A DNA stretch of 64,000 bases from Grimontia indica. GTDB taxonomy: Bacteria > Pseudomonadota > Gammaproteobacteria > Enterobacterales > Vibrionaceae. A program made the position numbers and the translations under genes. A model generated the notes under the pieces. It was not told where the DNA came from and made no database searches. It worked only from the letters and a program-made list of their open reading frames with translations. The stretch spans positions 62,001 to 126,000 of the forward strand of contig NZ_ANFM02000012.1 of NCBI RefSeq assembly GCF_000333895.2. The letters run 5' to 3'. Positions 10,746 through 20,730 of the stretch are shown in pieces (position 1 is the stretch's first letter; every line of letters begins with the position of its first letter).

Positions 10746-12212
10746 GTGATGGGCAAATTTGATAGTCATCAATTAGAAAAAATTCGAACCATGGTGCCGG
10801 AAATGCGCCGTGTGAAGCGCATTCACTTTGTGGGTATTGGCGGTGCCGGTATGTGCGGTATTGCGGAAGTGCTGATCAACGAAGGGTATGAGATCACAGG
10901 CTCTGATCTGTCAGAAAACGCCGTGACCCAACGCTTGGAAAGCAAAGGTGCCAAAGTATTCTTTGGTCATGCTGAGACCAATGTCGATGGCGCTAGCGTC
11001 GTTGTGGTTTCTACGGCTATCCGTCACGACAACCCAGAGCTGGTTGCCGCGAAGGCTGCACGTATCCCAGTGGTTCGCCGTGCAGAGATGTTGGCCGAGT
11101 TGATGCGTTACCGCCACGGCATTGCCGTTGCAGGTACGCACGGTAAAACCACCACTACAGCTTTGACCACGCTGATTTATCAGGAAGCAGGTCTGGATCC
11201 GACGTTTGTGAACGGTGGTCTGGTAAAAAGTGCTGGTACCAATGCGCGTTTGGGCTGTAGCCGCTACCTGATTGCAGAAGCCGATGAAAGTGATGCTTCA
11301 TTCCTGCACTTGCAGCCGATGGTGGCGATTGTCACCAACATCGAAGCGGATCATATGGATACCTATGGCGGTAACTTCGACAACCTGAAGCAGACTTTTA
11401 TCGATTTTCTGCACAAGTTGCCTTTCTACGGTCAGGCAGTGATGTGTGTTGACGATCCTGTGGTGCGTGAGTTGATCCCAAGCATTGGACGTCAGGTGAT
11501 CACTTATGGTTTCTCGGAAGATGCTGACGTGCGCCTGAAAGATTACCGTCAGGAAGGCCAGAAAGGTATTTTCACCATTTTGCGTGCTGGCAAACCGGAG
11601 ATTCATATTGAACTGAATATTCCAGGCCGACACAATGCATTGAATGCGGCAGCTGCCGTTGCAGTGGCAACGGAGGATGGTGTGGAAGATGACGCTATTT
11701 TGCGTGCACTGGCGAGCTTTGAAGGCACTGGCCGTCGCTTTGACCAACTGGGTTTGTTCCCGGTGGAAGACGGCCATGCACTGCTGGTGGATGATTACGG
11801 TCACCACCCCAGCGAAGTGGATGTCACCATTCAAGCTGCGCGTGCGGGTTGGGAAGATAACCGTCTGGTCATGGTGTTCCAGCCACACCGTTACAGCCGC
11901 ACCCGAGATTTGTATGACGATTTCGCCAATGTGCTTGAACAGGTTGACGTACTGCTGATGCTGGATGTGTATTCTGCTGGTGAAGCGCCAATTGCGGGTG
12001 CCGATGGCCGAAGTCTTTGTCGCACTATTCGTGGCCGAGGAAAAATCGATCCGATCTTTGTACCGGATGTGGATGCTTTACCTGCAGCGTTGGCCGCAGT
12101 GATTCAACCAGGCGACCTGGTGCTGACACAAGGTGCAGGTGATATTGGTAAAGTGGCTAGAAAACTGGCCGAATTAAAGCTGGATAAAAAGGCGTTGAGC
12201 GAGCAGGGATAA
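10746..12212 (+). CDS. murC: UDP-MurNAc:L-alanine ligase MurC
   Basis: A 488-residue Mur ligase that adds L-Ala to UDP-MurNAc, the first peptide step. The N-terminal UDP-binding loop is [17 protein letters not shown], the ATP loop is [11 protein letters not shown], and YGHHPSEV lies in the C-terminal half. GTG at 10746 and ATG at 10749 are adjacent in frame; the ATG may be the real start because the purine-rich AGAGAAC lies a suitable distance upstream. In E. coli ddlB follows murC; here a 207-bp intergenic region follows instead. Confidence 0.96.
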   Translation: MMGKFDSHQLEKIRTMVPEMRRVKRIHFVGIGGAGMCGIAEVLINEGYEITGSDLSENAVTQRLESKGAKVFFGHAETNVDGASVVVVSTAIRHDNPELVAAKAARIPVVRRAEMLAELMRYRHGIAVAGTHGKTTTTALTTLIYQEAGLDPTFVNGGLVKSAGTNARLGCSRYLIAEADESDASFLHLQPMVAIVTNIEADHMDTYGGNFDNLKQTFIDFLHKLPFYGQAVMCVDDPVVRELIPSIGRQVITYGFSEDADVRLKDYRQEGQKGIFTILRAGKPEIHIELNIPGRHNALNAAAAVAVATEDGVEDDAILRALASFEGTGRRFDQLGLFPVEDGHALLVDDYGHHPSEVDVTIQAARAGWEDNRLVMVFQPHRYSRTRDLYDDFANVLEQVDVLLMLDVYSAGEAPIAGADGRSLCRTIRGRGKIDPIFVPDVDALPAALAAVIQPGDLVLTQGAGDIGKVARKLAELKLDKKALSEQG

Positions 12213-12328
12213 ACCTGAATACATGCGGAATGACTGAGCTTGGGCAGAGTGATGTCTAACTTTTAACCTATTTTTGGTTGTTTTGCATGTATTTGATCTC
12301 AGCTTCATCACTTCAACGCCAAGAAGGG

Positions 12329-12419
12329 TTGGTGACCTGTCAAACTGACCGTTATAATCGGTCGGCTTTGCTTAGGCAAAGCCGCAGGTTGCCTGACGAT
12401 AGAGAGGCAATAGCCTGAT
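12329..12419 (+). promoter_or_regulatory. ftsQAZ promoter-like sequence and structured leader
   Basis: A perfect TATAAT at 12353-12358 is preceded, 18 bp away, by TTGGTG (12329-12334), a plausible sigma70 promoter. Downstream, CGGCTTTGC (12363-12371) and GCAAAGCCG (12376-12384) form a perfect 9-bp stem with a TTAG loop and no U-tract, so it is not a usual terminator. A second inverted pair, TTGCCT (12389-12394) and AGGCAA (12405-12410), covers the purine-rich AGAGAGG that is the only Shine-Dalgarno candidate for ftsQ. Whether these act on expression is inference. Confidence 0.45.
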
Positions 12420-13196
12420 ATGACAAATGTGACCGTAGAGGACATGCCGGCTCAGCCTTCAATGTTGAAAGAACATTGGGGGGGGCTGGTGTTTTTAGTA
12501 TTTGTCATTCTGGCTATCCTCTGGTCATTGCTCCGTGTCATCACCTGGATGGGGGACGAAGAGCAATTGCCGTTGTCCCAGATTATTGTACAAGGTGAGC
12601 TGGAACACTTAACACCATTGGAAGTGCGCAATGCGGTGCTACAACTCGGTGGTTTGAACAGCTTTATGATTCAGGATGTGGATGATATCCACAGTGCAAT
12701 TTCTGCACTGCCTTGGGTCGCGAATGTCGCCGTGCGAAAGCAATGGCCGGATACGATCAAAGTCAATGTGACTGAATACCAGCCTCAGGCAGTCTGGAAT
12801 GGATCGTTTCTTTTGGATGTTGGCGGGGACGTGTTTGGCGCGGATCCTGCTGAGGTAAAAAATTTGGGCTTAGTTTCATTACATGGCCCAGATGGTAGCG
12901 AAAAAGAAGTGCTGGAAGCGTGGCGCGAAATGCGTGGCATTCTGGCTCCAACAAAATTAGAAATTGCTGCCTTGGCGCTCAATGAGCGCCGCTCGTGGCG
13001 AATTGTCACCCGGGATGGGGTGCGCATTGAGTTAGGACGTGAGTCCCGCAACGAGCGATTAAAACGCTTTGTCGCACTACTTGATGATTTCAAGTCGACC
13101 GACAGAGCGATTCAATATGTGGACTTGCGCTATGACACTGGTGCTGCGGTGGGCTGGAAAGCTCCGGAAGTAGAAGCCAGTGACGAGAATACCTGA
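12420..13196 (+). CDS. ftsQ: Cell division protein FtsQ
   Basis: A 258-residue bitopic protein of the divisome FtsQLB complex. A cytoplasmic tail of about 20 residues precedes one membrane segment (GLVFLVFVILAILWSLLRVI). The periplasmic part starts with a POTRA domain (LPLSQIIVQGELEHLTPLEV) and continues with the FtsQ-type beta domain (ALNERRSWRIVTRDGVRIEL). Size and order before ftsA fit the family. It is separated from murC by a possible promoter of its own and lies 11 bases before ftsA. Confidence 0.95.
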   Translation: MTNVTVEDMPAQPSMLKEHWGGLVFLVFVILAILWSLLRVITWMGDEEQLPLSQIIVQGELEHLTPLEVRNAVLQLGGLNSFMIQDVDDIHSAISALPWVANVAVRKQWPDTIKVNVTEYQPQAVWNGSFLLDVGGDVFGADPAEVKNLGLVSLHGPDGSEKEVLEAWREMRGILAPTKLEIAALALNERRSWRIVTRDGVRIELGRESRNERLKRFVALLDDFKSTDRAIQYVDLRYDTGAAVGWKAPEVEASDENT

Positions 13197-13207
13197 GAGT
13201 AGGTGGA

Positions 13208-14464
13208 ATGAAACAAACAACTGACAGACCGCTGATTGTTGGATTGGATATCGGAACCTCCAAGGTTTCTGTTCTGGTCAGTGAGATTTTGCCTGACGGT
13301 GCGATCAATGTGCTGGGTGTGGGCTCTACGCCTTCACAAGGCATGGATAAAGGCGGTGTCAACGATCTTGAGTCTGTTGTTAAATCAGTGGAGCGCGCGG
13401 TTAACGACGCAGAGCTGATGTCTGATTGCAAGATTCGTTCAGTCTATCTGTCGCTATCAGGAAAGCATATTCATTGCCAGACCGAACGTGGTATGGGAAC
13501 GATTTCCGATGAGGAGGTCACGCAGGATGATGTCGACATGGTGATTCACACGGCGAAGTCGGTGAAGATCAGCGACGAGCAGCGCGTGCTGCACGTTATC
13601 CCGCAGGAATACAAAATCGACTATCAGGAAGGGATCAAAAATCCTGTTGGTCTTTCCGGTGTGCGTATGGAAGCCAGCGTGCACCTTATCACTTGCCACA
13701 ATGATACCGCGCGAAATATCGAAAAAGCGGTGGAACGTTGTGGCCTGAAAGTGGACCAATTAATTTTCTCTGGTCTGGCGGCAAGCCATGCAGTTATCAC
13801 TGCCGACGAGAGAGAGTTGGGGGTATGCGTCGTCGATATTGGCGGCGGAACCATGGACATTGCCGTATGGACTGGCGGCGCTTTGCGTCATGCAGCCGTG
13901 ATTCCTTACGCTGGAAATGTCATCACCAGCGACATTGCTTATGCCTTCGGTACACCTCTTAGCGACGCTGAGAAAATCAAAGTGAAGCATGGGTGTGCGT
14001 TAAGTGAGTTGGTGAACAAAGATGCCAAGGTCAATGTGCCAAGCGTTGGAGGTCGTCCTTCTCGGAGCCTGCAGCGTCAAACACTGGCCGAAGTCATTGA
14101 ACCGCGTTGCAGCGAATTGCTGGGGTTGGTGCAGCAAGAGTTGGAACGTGTTCAGGAACGTCTGCGCGGACAGGGTGTAAAACACCAATTGGCCGCAGGT
14201 ATCGTCCTTACGGGCGGTGCTGCGCAAATGCATGGGCTGGTGGAATGCGCTGAGCGCGTCTTCCAGAACCAGGTACGCGTGGGGCTTCCTGATGGTGTGA
14301 CAGGGCTGACTGACTATGTCAATGCAACCTATCACGCCACTGCAGTTGGGTTACTGCATTACGGCAAAGAAAACCTATTGAACGAATCGAGCGAGCCGGA
14401 GCCTAAAAGAACTGTATCAGGCATGTTCAGTAAACTTAGTGGCTGGCTTAAGAAAGAATTTTAA
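13208..14464 (+). CDS. ftsA: Cell division protein FtsA
   Basis: A 418-residue actin-fold ATPase that tethers FtsZ filaments to the membrane and recruits later divisome proteins. The phosphate-binding loop VGLDIGTSKVSVLV is at the N-terminus, and VVDIGGGTMDIAVW and LTGGAAQMHGLVE are further actin-family blocks. The C-terminus SKLSGWLKKEF is the amphipathic membrane-targeting helix. The start has an AGGTGG Shine-Dalgarno. It is cotranscribed with ftsQ and ftsZ judging by spacing (33 bases before ftsZ). Confidence 0.97.
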   Translation: MKQTTDRPLIVGLDIGTSKVSVLVSEILPDGAINVLGVGSTPSQGMDKGGVNDLESVVKSVERAVNDAELMSDCKIRSVYLSLSGKHIHCQTERGMGTISDEEVTQDDVDMVIHTAKSVKISDEQRVLHVIPQEYKIDYQEGIKNPVGLSGVRMEASVHLITCHNDTARNIEKAVERCGLKVDQLIFSGLAASHAVITADERELGVCVVDIGGGTMDIAVWTGGALRHAAVIPYAGNVITSDIAYAFGTPLSDAEKIKVKHGCALSELVNKDAKVNVPSVGGRPSRSLQRQTLAEVIEPRCSELLGLVQQELERVQERLRGQGVKHQLAAGIVLTGGAAQMHGLVECAERVFQNQVRVGLPDGVTGLTDYVNATYHATAVGLLHYGKENLLNESSEPEPKRTVSGMFSKLSGWLKKEF

Positions 14465-14497
14465 ACCTGATGCGAACAGGAAAGACGGAGAGAACAC

Positions 14498-15679
14498 ATG
14501 TTTGAACCGATGATGGAAATGTCCAACGATGCAGTAATTAAAGTCGTTGGTGTTGGCGGCGGCGGTGGTAATGCAGTCGAGCACATGGTGCGTGAGTCAA
14601 TTGAAGGGGTGGAGTTCATCACTGTCAATACTGATGCACAGGCTCTGCGCAAGACAGCGGTAAGCACCGTTATCCAAATTGGTGGCGATATCACAAAAGG
14701 TCTGGGTGCGGGTGCAAACCCACAGGTAGGCCGTGAATCTGCAATGGAAGATCGCGAAGCGATTAAAGCTGAGCTCGAAGGTGCCGATATGGTATTTATC
14801 GCAGCAGGCATGGGCGGTGGTACTGGTACCGGTGCAGCTCCTGTGATTGCTGAGGTAGCGAAAGAGCTGGGCATTCTGACCGTAGCGGTAGTGACCAAGC
14901 CATTCAGCTTCGAAGGTAAGAAGCGTATGGCGTTTGCAGAACAGGGTATCGAAGAGCTTTCCAAGCACGTCGATTCTCTGATCACTATCCCTAACGAGAA
15001 GTTGCTGAAAGTTTTGGGGCGCGGTATCACCTTGCTGGATGCGTTTGCGAAAGCAAATGATGTATTGCGTAACGCAGTACAGGGCATCGCAGAGCTGATC
15101 ACCCGTCCTGGCCTTATCAACGTCGACTTTGCGGACGTCCGCACTGTGATGTCTGAAATGGGTCATGCCATGATGGGTAGCGGCGTAGCAACCGGTGAAG
15201 ACCGTGCAGAAGAAGCGGCTGAAATGGCAATTTCAAGCCCACTGCTGGAAGATATTGATCTGGCAGGCGCACGTGGTGTTCTGGTGAACATTACGGCAGG
15301 TTTTGATATGCGACTGGATGAATTTGAAACTGTGGGCAACACTGTTAAAGCGTTCGCCTCAGATAACGCCACTGTGGTTATCGGTTCGTCCATGGATCCA
15401 GAAATGAGTGACGAACTTCGTGTGACTGTGGTCGCTACAGGTATTGGTAACGAGCGTAAGCCGGACATCACTTTGGTGCCAGGCACACAGCAAAAACCAG
15501 CACCTGTAGAAAATAAGGCACAACCTTTGCAAGAAACACCAAAGGCGGCAACGCCTGTGCAAGGTGGACGTCCTGCAGAACCGTCTGTTCAACCACAGAC
15601 TTCTAACGTTGCACCGAAGCCGAAACAGGAACAAGACTACCTAGATATCCCTGCGTTTTTACGTAAACAAGCGGATTAA
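14498..15679 (+). CDS. ftsZ: Cell division GTPase FtsZ
   Basis: A 393-residue tubulin homologue that forms the Z ring. The G-box is [18 protein letters not shown], the synergy-loop region lies around [11 protein letters not shown], and an unstructured proline/glutamine-rich linker joins the core to the conserved C-terminal peptide [14 protein letters not shown], which binds FtsA and ZipA. It has a good Shine-Dalgarno (GGAGAG) before the ATG. Length is close to E. coli FtsZ (383), the difference lying in the linker. Confidence 0.98.
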   Translation: MFEPMMEMSNDAVIKVVGVGGGGGNAVEHMVRESIEGVEFITVNTDAQALRKTAVSTVIQIGGDITKGLGAGANPQVGRESAMEDREAIKAELEGADMVFIAAGMGGGTGTGAAPVIAEVAKELGILTVAVVTKPFSFEGKKRMAFAEQGIEELSKHVDSLITIPNEKLLKVLGRGITLLDAFAKANDVLRNAVQGIAELITRPGLINVDFADVRTVMSEMGHAMMGSGVATGEDRAEEAAEMAISSPLLEDIDLAGARGVLVNITAGFDMRLDEFETVGNTVKAFASDNATVVIGSSMDPEMSDELRVTVVATGIGNERKPDITLVPGTQQKPAPVENKAQPLQETPKAATPVQGGRPAEPSVQPQTSNVAPKPKQEQDYLDIPAFLRKQAD

Positions 15680-15705
15680 CAATAGGCAGTGCTTGGTTTG
15701 TATAC

Positions 15706-15734
15706 AGCAGCATGGTATCATGCTGCCCGTTTTG
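15706..15734 (+). terminator. Weak terminator-like hairpin after ftsZ
   Basis: GCAGCATG (15707-15714) and CATGCTGC (15719-15726) form a perfect 8-bp stem with a GTAT loop, followed by CCGTTTT. The U-tract is short, so read-through into lpxC 65 bp further on is likely; partial termination between ftsZ and lpxC would fit the different dosage these genes need. Confidence 0.4.
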
Positions 15735-15799
15735 CCCTAGTGTGACACTGTAATGAGTGATTTGGGGCGCAAAAACAAGTATTCAGTTGGGAATGGCAG

Positions 15800-16717
15800 A
15801 TGATTAGACAAAGAACATTAAAAACTATTGTTCAGACGACCGGAGTTGGTTTGCACTCTGGCCGTAAGGTCACCTTGATCCTGCGCCCGGCTGCAGCGAA
15901 CACAGGCGTGATTTATCGCCGTACTGACCTGAACCCACCGGTAGATTTTCCGGCGGATCCAGCGTCTGTACGCGATACCATGCTGTGTACTGCACTGGTT
16001 AATGATGATGGCGTACGTATCTCAACCGTCGAGCACCTTAATGCTGCTCTGGCTGGTATGGGTATCGATAACGTGATTATCGAAGTAGATGCACCAGAGA
16101 TTCCAATCATGGACGGCAGTGCTAGCCCGTTCATTTATCTGCTGCAATCTGCGGGTATTGAAACACTTAATGCGCCAAAACGTTTTGTACGCATTAAGAA
16201 ACCTGTTCGCATCGAAGACGGCGACAAGTGGGCAGAGCTGCTGCCGTATGACGGCTTCCGCCTCGACTTCGCCATCGATTTCAATCACCCGGCAATTGAA
16301 GCTGAACAGCAAAATCTGGTGTTGGACTTCTCTTCTCAGTCTTTCATCAAAGACATCAGCCGCGCACGTACCTTTGGCTTCATGCGTGATATCGAGTACC
16401 TCCAGTCGCGCAACCTGTGCCTTGGTGGTAGCTTTGATTGTGCCATTGTCCTTGATGATTACCGCATCCTGAACGAAGAAGGCCTGCGTTTTGACAATGA
16501 GTTGGTGAAACACAAAGTATTGGATGCCATTGGTGACCTTTACATGTGCGGCCACAACATCATTGGTGAAATGCGCGCTTATAAGTCAGGCCATGCACTG
16601 AATAACCAGTTGCTGCGTGCAGTACTGGCTGATCAGGAAGCATGGGAATGGGCGACATTTGAAGATGAGCAGACGCTCCCAGTGACATTCGCACAACCAG
16701 GTATGGTTCTGGCGTAA
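15800..16717 (+). CDS. lpxC: UDP-3-O-acyl-GlcNAc deacetylase LpxC
   Basis: A 305-residue zinc enzyme for the committed step of lipid A synthesis. The zinc and catalytic residues fall at the E. coli positions: His79 ([10 protein letters not shown]), His238 and Asp242 ([10 protein letters not shown]), and His265 (KSGHALNN). The length equals the E. coli protein. It is the last gene of the plus-strand dcw block and is followed by a strong terminator. Regulated proteolysis by FtsH in E. coli uses the C-terminal tail; the tail here (FAQPGMVLA) is similar in length and hydrophobicity. Confidence 0.98.
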   Translation: MIRQRTLKTIVQTTGVGLHSGRKVTLILRPAAANTGVIYRRTDLNPPVDFPADPASVRDTMLCTALVNDDGVRISTVEHLNAALAGMGIDNVIIEVDAPEIPIMDGSASPFIYLLQSAGIETLNAPKRFVRIKKPVRIEDGDKWAELLPYDGFRLDFAIDFNHPAIEAEQQNLVLDFSSQSFIKDISRARTFGFMRDIEYLQSRNLCLGGSFDCAIVLDDYRILNEEGLRFDNELVKHKVLDAIGDLYMCGHNIIGEMRAYKSGHALNNQLLRAVLADQEAWEWATFEDEQTLPVTFAQPGMVLA

Positions 16718-16731
16718 GCAAAAGAACAGCG

Positions 16732-16762
16732 AAAAAACCGAAGCCTTGGCTTCGGTTTTTTT
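16732..16762. terminator. Bidirectional terminator between lpxC and dciA
   Basis: AACCGAAGC and GCTTCGGTT form a 9-bp stem with a CTTG loop, preceded by six A and followed by a run of seven T. It therefore works as a rho-independent terminator for lpxC on the plus strand and for the convergent dciA on the minus strand. Confidence 0.9.
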
Positions 16763-16780
16763 ATGGCTGCGGGAAGGTGA

Positions 16781-17245
16781 TTAGTCTTCTCGGTTCGACA
16801 TCGCTGCGATGGCTTCAAGCCGCTTTTTGACCTTATCTGGCGCGCTTTCCGCAATAGCCTTGAGATATTCTGCAGCCATTGGACTCACTTTACGCCACTT
16901 TTTCTCCGCTTCTTCAGTCTCTTCCTTTCTGACAAGGTCAACAGCCAGCGCAGGGTTTACCTTAATCTCAATCGTCATTAGAGACGGGAGAGTGTCTCGT
17001 CGAAGCGCTGACATCAGGGTATGTCTGTCATAGTTGAGCCTTGTTGCCCATGAAGAAGATCCGCATTCCAGAATCAAAATACCATCACGGTAATTCGCCA
17101 CGCGGCATTGTTTTGCCGACTGGGCAGGAAGCAAAGCCTGAACCTGCTCATTGAGCTGGGATAGCGCCATGGCTCGTTGACGCACCTGTCCGGTCAATGA
17201 GTTTTCCAGCAGCTCCTGGGCGGCTTGTGGTCGATGGTCTCGCAT
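16781..17245 (-). CDS. dciA: DciA, replicative helicase loader (DUF721)
   Basis: A 154-residue protein with the DUF721 core in its N-terminal half (LNEQVQALLPAQSAKQCRVA, then GILILECGSSSWATRLNYDR), a KH-like fold seen in DciA. The C-terminal 60 residues are charged and low in complexity. DciA is the ancestral bacterial factor that loads DnaB helicase and is found where DnaC/DnaI are absent, as in Vibrio. The position between lpxC and secA, convergent with lpxC, is the known Vibrio arrangement (established knowledge). E. coli has secM at this place. Confidence 0.88.
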   Translation of the reverse strand: MRDHRPQAAQELLENSLTGQVRQRAMALSQLNEQVQALLPAQSAKQCRVANYRDGILILECGSSSWATRLNYDRHTLMSALRRDTLPSLMTIEIKVNPALAVDLVRKEETEEAEKKWRKVSPMAAEYLKAIAESAPDKVKKRLEAIAAMSNRED

Positions 17246-17674
17246 TGATGTCTGTTATCCCAAATTGGCTTAGTTAAAGAGTATCAATTCCCGGCTGTTC
17301 TCTCCATGTCATCCCTGCATAAACCTTGATATGGAGTAATAACTTTGCACCACAACTGAACATAAACTGCACTAAAAAGGTTCTAGTCAATGAACGGGTT
17401 CTAATTTTTGTCAACGAAAGTCGATGAACCCGCATTACAGGTGGGATGAGCGATAGATATGCCTTATTATAATCAGCCTTGAAGTACCTTAGCGTGATTA
17501 ACTGATTCTCAGGCCTTGAAATCTGACTCCAAAGGCACCAGATCAACGCTATAACGCATCGTTAATTCTTCCGAAAGAATTTTGGCAGAGGGATATGCTG
17601 ATTGTTCTCTGCCGCACTGGATCCAGGCTTTGGCCAATACGCTAAAGCGACAAAATGAGAGAAACGGCAAAGCC
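17246..17674 (+). promoter_or_regulatory. secA upstream region (no secM seen)
   Basis: These 429 bp have no convincing gene. A TATAAT stands at 17468-17473 without a good -35. CGGGTTC (17395-17401) and GAACCCG (17426-17432) form a 7-bp inverted repeat with a 24-nt loop. A 16-codon open frame (ATG 17595 to TAA 17645) with a purine-rich AGAGGG just upstream ends 29 nt before the secA ATG. The secA frame itself is open upstream back to a TAA at 17552, with only TTG starts. No signal peptide or SecM-type arrest motif was found on the plus strand. Confidence 0.4.
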
Positions 17675-20401
17675 ATGTTATCGAAACTAATTACCAAAGT
17701 AATCGGAAGCCGCAATGACCGCACACTGCGTCGCCTTCGCAAAGTTGTAAATGAAATCAACAACCTTGAACCGCAATTTGAAGCGCTCAGCGATGAAGAG
17801 CTGAAAGCCAAAACTGCTGAATATCGCCAACGTATCGAGCAAGGTGAATCACTGGACGCTATTCTGCCGGAAGCCTTTGCTACCGTGCGTGAAGCGTCTA
17901 AGCGTGTTTACGGCATGCGTCACTTCGACGTTCAGATGATTGGCGGCATGGTATTGAACAATGGCCAAATCGCAGAGATGCGTACCGGTGAAGGTAAAAC
18001 CCTTACGGCTACCCTGCCAGCTTATCTGCACGCCCTGACGGGCAAAGGCGTTCACATCGTCACAGTGAATGACTATCTGGCGAAGCGTGATGCCGAAACC
18101 AACCGTCCGCTGTTTGAATTCCTGGATATGACGGTTGGCGTGAACGTGCCGAACATGCATCCGCAAGAGAAAAAGCAAGCCTACCTTGCAGACATTCTTT
18201 ACGGAACGAACAACGAGTTTGGTTTCGATTACCTTCGCGACAACATGGCATTCCGTGCCGAAGACCGCGTTCAGCGCTCCCGCTACTTTGCAGTAGTGGA
18301 TGAAGTTGACTCCATCCTTATCGATGAAGCGCGTACTCCTCTTATTATTTCTGGCCCTGCAGAAGACAGCTCTGATATGTACACCCGTATCAACGCGCTG
18401 ATCCCTCAACTGGTTCGCCAGGACAAAGAAGACAGCGAAGAGTACCGTGGTGACGGCCATTTCACTGTCGACGAAAAGGGCAAGCAAGCTCACCTGACAG
18501 AAACCGGTCAGGAGTTTGTTGAAGAGCTGCTGAAGAAAAATGGCCTGATGGAAGAGCACGACACCCTGTACTCTCCAGCCAATATCACTTTGCTTCACCA
18601 CATCAATGCCGCATTGCGTGCACATGTACTGTTTGAGAAAGACGTTGATTACATCGTGAAAGACGATGAAGTCATCATCGTTGACGAACACACAGGCCGT
18701 ACTATGCTTGGCCGTCGTTGGTCTGAAGGTCTACACCAGGCTGTCGAAGCTAAAGAAGGCGTGAAGATCCAGAATGAAAACCAGACGCTGGCATCGATCA
18801 CTTTCCAGAACTTCTTCCGTCTCTACGATCGTCTGTCAGGTATGACAGGTACCGCAGATACCGAAGCGTTCGAATTCCAGTCAATTTATGGTCTGGATAC
18901 CGTGGTTATTCCAACCAACAAACCAATGGTCCGTGATGATATGGCGGATCAGGTTTACATGACTGAACGCGAGAAATTCAACGCGATCATCGAAGATATC
19001 AAAGAACGCAGCGAGAAAGGCCAGCCTTCACTGGTGGGTACGGTGTCGATTGAAAAATCAGAGCTGCTTTCGAATGCACTGAAGAAAGCGGGTGTTAAAC
19101 ACTCAGTACTGAACGCAAAATTCCACGCATCAGAAGCAGACATTGTTGCTGAAGCGGGTGCGCCGGGCGCGGTGACCATCGCGACCAACATGGCGGGTCG
19201 TGGTACCGATATCGTGTTGGGTGGTAGCTGGCAGACTGAAGTTGCTAAGCTGGAAAACCCTTCAGAGCAACAAATTGACGATATCAAAGCGAAATGGCGT
19301 GAGCGTCATGACGCAGTGAAAGCGGCGGGTGGCCTTCACATCATTGGTACCGAGCGTCATGAATCTCGCCGTATCGATAACCAGCTACGTGGCCGTTCTG
19401 GTCGTCAGGGTGACCCAGGCTCAAGCCGTTTCTACCTGTCGATGGAAGATTCACTGATGCGTATCTTTGCTTCTGAGCGTGTGTCGAACATGATGAAGAA
19501 GCTGGGTATGGAAGAAGGCGAAGCGATTGAGCACCCATGGGTGAACAAGGCGATTGAAAACGCCCAGCGTAAAGTGGAAGGCCGTAACTTCGATATTCGT
19601 AAGCAGCTGCTGGAATTCGATGACGTCGCTAACGACCAGCGTAAGGTGGTTTACGAGCTACGTGATGAGCTGATGGAAAACAGCGATATCAGCGAAATGA
19701 TTGAGCAAAACCGTGAAGACATCGTCAATGCGGTGATTGATCAGTACATCCCGCCACAATCTCTGGAAGAGATGTGGGATATCGCAGGACTTGAAGGTCG
19801 CTTGAAAGCTGACTTCGACGTTGAGCTTCCTTTGCAGCAGTGGTTGGACAACGACGACAAGTTGTATGAAGAGCAACTGCGTGAGCAGATCCTGAACAAC
19901 ATCGTTGATGTATACCAATCGAAAGAAGCGGCTGTGGGGGCTGAAACCCTACGCAACTTCGAAAAAGCGGTCATGCTGCAAACGCTGGATACGCTTTGGA
20001 AAGAGCACCTGGCGGCAATGGACCACCTGCGTCAGGGTATCCACCTGCGTGGTTATGCGCAGAAGAACCCGAAACAGGAATACAAGCGCGAATCGTTTGA
20101 ACTGTTCGAAGGCTTGCTTGAGTCGCTGAAATCAGACGTAATCATGACACTGAGTAAAGTGCGTGTTCAGCAGCCTGAAGAAGTGGATCGCATGGAAGAG
20201 CAGCGCCGCGCGCAGGCAGAAGCAGCAGCGCGCCGCCAGCAAATGAACCATGCCGAAGCGGAAAACCAATTGGCTGACGGCGAATCACAAAGCGCTTCGT
20301 CAGAAACTGTGGTTCGTGATGGCCGTAAAGTCGGTCGTAACGAGCCTTGCCCTTGTGGTTCCGGTAAGAAGTTCAAGCAGTGCCACGGTAAGATTGATTA
20401 A
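17675..20401 (+). CDS. secA: Preprotein translocase ATPase SecA
   Basis: A 908-residue motor that drives proteins through SecYEG. Walker A MRTGEGKT lies at residues 102-109, the DEAD-like [13 protein letters not shown] follows, and the second nucleotide-binding domain has [14 protein letters not shown] and [12 protein letters not shown]. The C-terminal zinc/SecB-binding motif [14 protein letters not shown] is intact. The start at 17675 matches the E. coli N-terminus ([16 protein letters not shown] here). The frame is open 31 codons further to a TTG, which would add a non-homologous extension. A repeat element begins five bases after the stop codon. Confidence 0.97.
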   Translation: MLSKLITKVIGSRNDRTLRRLRKVVNEINNLEPQFEALSDEELKAKTAEYRQRIEQGESLDAILPEAFATVREASKRVYGMRHFDVQMIGGMVLNNGQIAEMRTGEGKTLTATLPAYLHALTGKGVHIVTVNDYLAKRDAETNRPLFEFLDMTVGVNVPNMHPQEKKQAYLADILYGTNNEFGFDYLRDNMAFRAEDRVQRSRYFAVVDEVDSILIDEARTPLIISGPAEDSSDMYTRINALIPQLVRQDKEDSEEYRGDGHFTVDEKGKQAHLTETGQEFVEELLKKNGLMEEHDTLYSPANITLLHHINAALRAHVLFEKDVDYIVKDDEVIIVDEHTGRTMLGRRWSEGLHQAVEAKEGVKIQNENQTLASITFQNFFRLYDRLSGMTGTADTEAFEFQSIYGLDTVVIPTNKPMVRDDMADQVYMTEREKFNAIIEDIKERSEKGQPSLVGTVSIEKSELLSNALKKAGVKHSVLNAKFHASEADIVAEAGAPGAVTIATNMAGRGTDIVLGGSWQTEVAKLENPSEQQIDDIKAKWRERHDAVKAAGGLHIIGTERHESRRIDNQLRGRSGRQGDPGSSRFYLSMEDSLMRIFASERVSNMMKKLGMEEGEAIEHPWVNKAIENAQRKVEGRNFDIRKQLLEFDDVANDQRKVVYELRDELMENSDISEMIEQNREDIVNAVIDQYIPPQSLEEMWDIAGLEGRLKADFDVELPLQQWLDNDDKLYEEQLREQILNNIVDVYQSKEAAVGAETLRNFEKAVMLQTLDTLWKEHLAAMDHLRQGIHLRGYAQKNPKQEYKRESFELFEGLLESLKSDVIMTLSKVRVQQPEEVDRMEEQRRAQAEAAARRQQMNHAEAENQLADGESQSASSETVVRDGRKVGRNEPCPCGSGKKFKQCHGKID

Positions 20402-20405
20402 ACCC

Positions 20406-20674
20406 TAGGGGCTGTTGACCCTTGGTGATGATTTTTGCAGCAGTTTGTGGGGGATTTTATGCAAGGCAGAGGCTTCGATGTGTAGCTGGCCTACATGAGA
20501 AGCCGATAACGCCGCAGAAATTCCCCACAAACGCTGCCCGAAGGGTTCTGCTCTAAGCGTTTTATGCTTTGTTGAGGTGTATTTGCTTAGAATGACTAGG
20601 CGGCACACACCTCGCCGCGCCTAAAACGCTTATAGCGAGAACAAAATTTAACCACCAAAGGTCAACAGCCCCTA
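20406..20674. mobile_element. MITE-like non-coding element with terminal inverted repeats
   Basis: The left end (20406-20427, starting TAGGGGCTGTTGACC) and the right end (20653-20674) are inverted repeats matching at 21 of 22 positions. Both ends carry TA at the boundary, possibly a TA target duplication. Inside are two further nested inverted structures. Arm A pairs 20437-20457 with 20518-20537 and encloses a GGCTTC/GAAGCC hairpin (20471-20504). Arm B pairs 20545-20564 with 20622-20642 and encloses GAGGTGT/ACACCTC (20574-20613). There is no open frame of note. The gap between secA and mutT consists of this element plus a terminator. Confidence 0.75.
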
Positions 20675-20684
20675 AGCACGCAAA

Positions 20685-20712
20685 AGAAAAGGCCGCTCAG
20701 CGGCCTTTTTTA
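20685..20712 (+). terminator. Rho-independent terminator downstream of secA
   Basis: AAAAGGCCGC (20687-20696) and GCGGCCTTTT (20700-20709) form a perfect 10-bp stem with a TCA loop and a run of six T. It is probably the secA terminator, now about 285 nt from the secA stop because the repeat element sits between. Only 18 nt separate it from the mutT ATG. Confidence 0.9.
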
Positions 20713-20730
20713 TGGAAGTGAGACAATTAA

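Noticed and set aside
17274-17546. A 90-codon minus-strand frame in the secA upstream region
   Set aside because: It has no recognisable domain, no good ribosome site and no codon bias like its neighbours; the region looks like a leader/promoter.
17582-17674. SecA with a 31-residue N-terminal extension from TTG
   Set aside because: SecA families start at the ATG at 17675; the extension has no similarity and no Shine-Dalgarno at the TTG.
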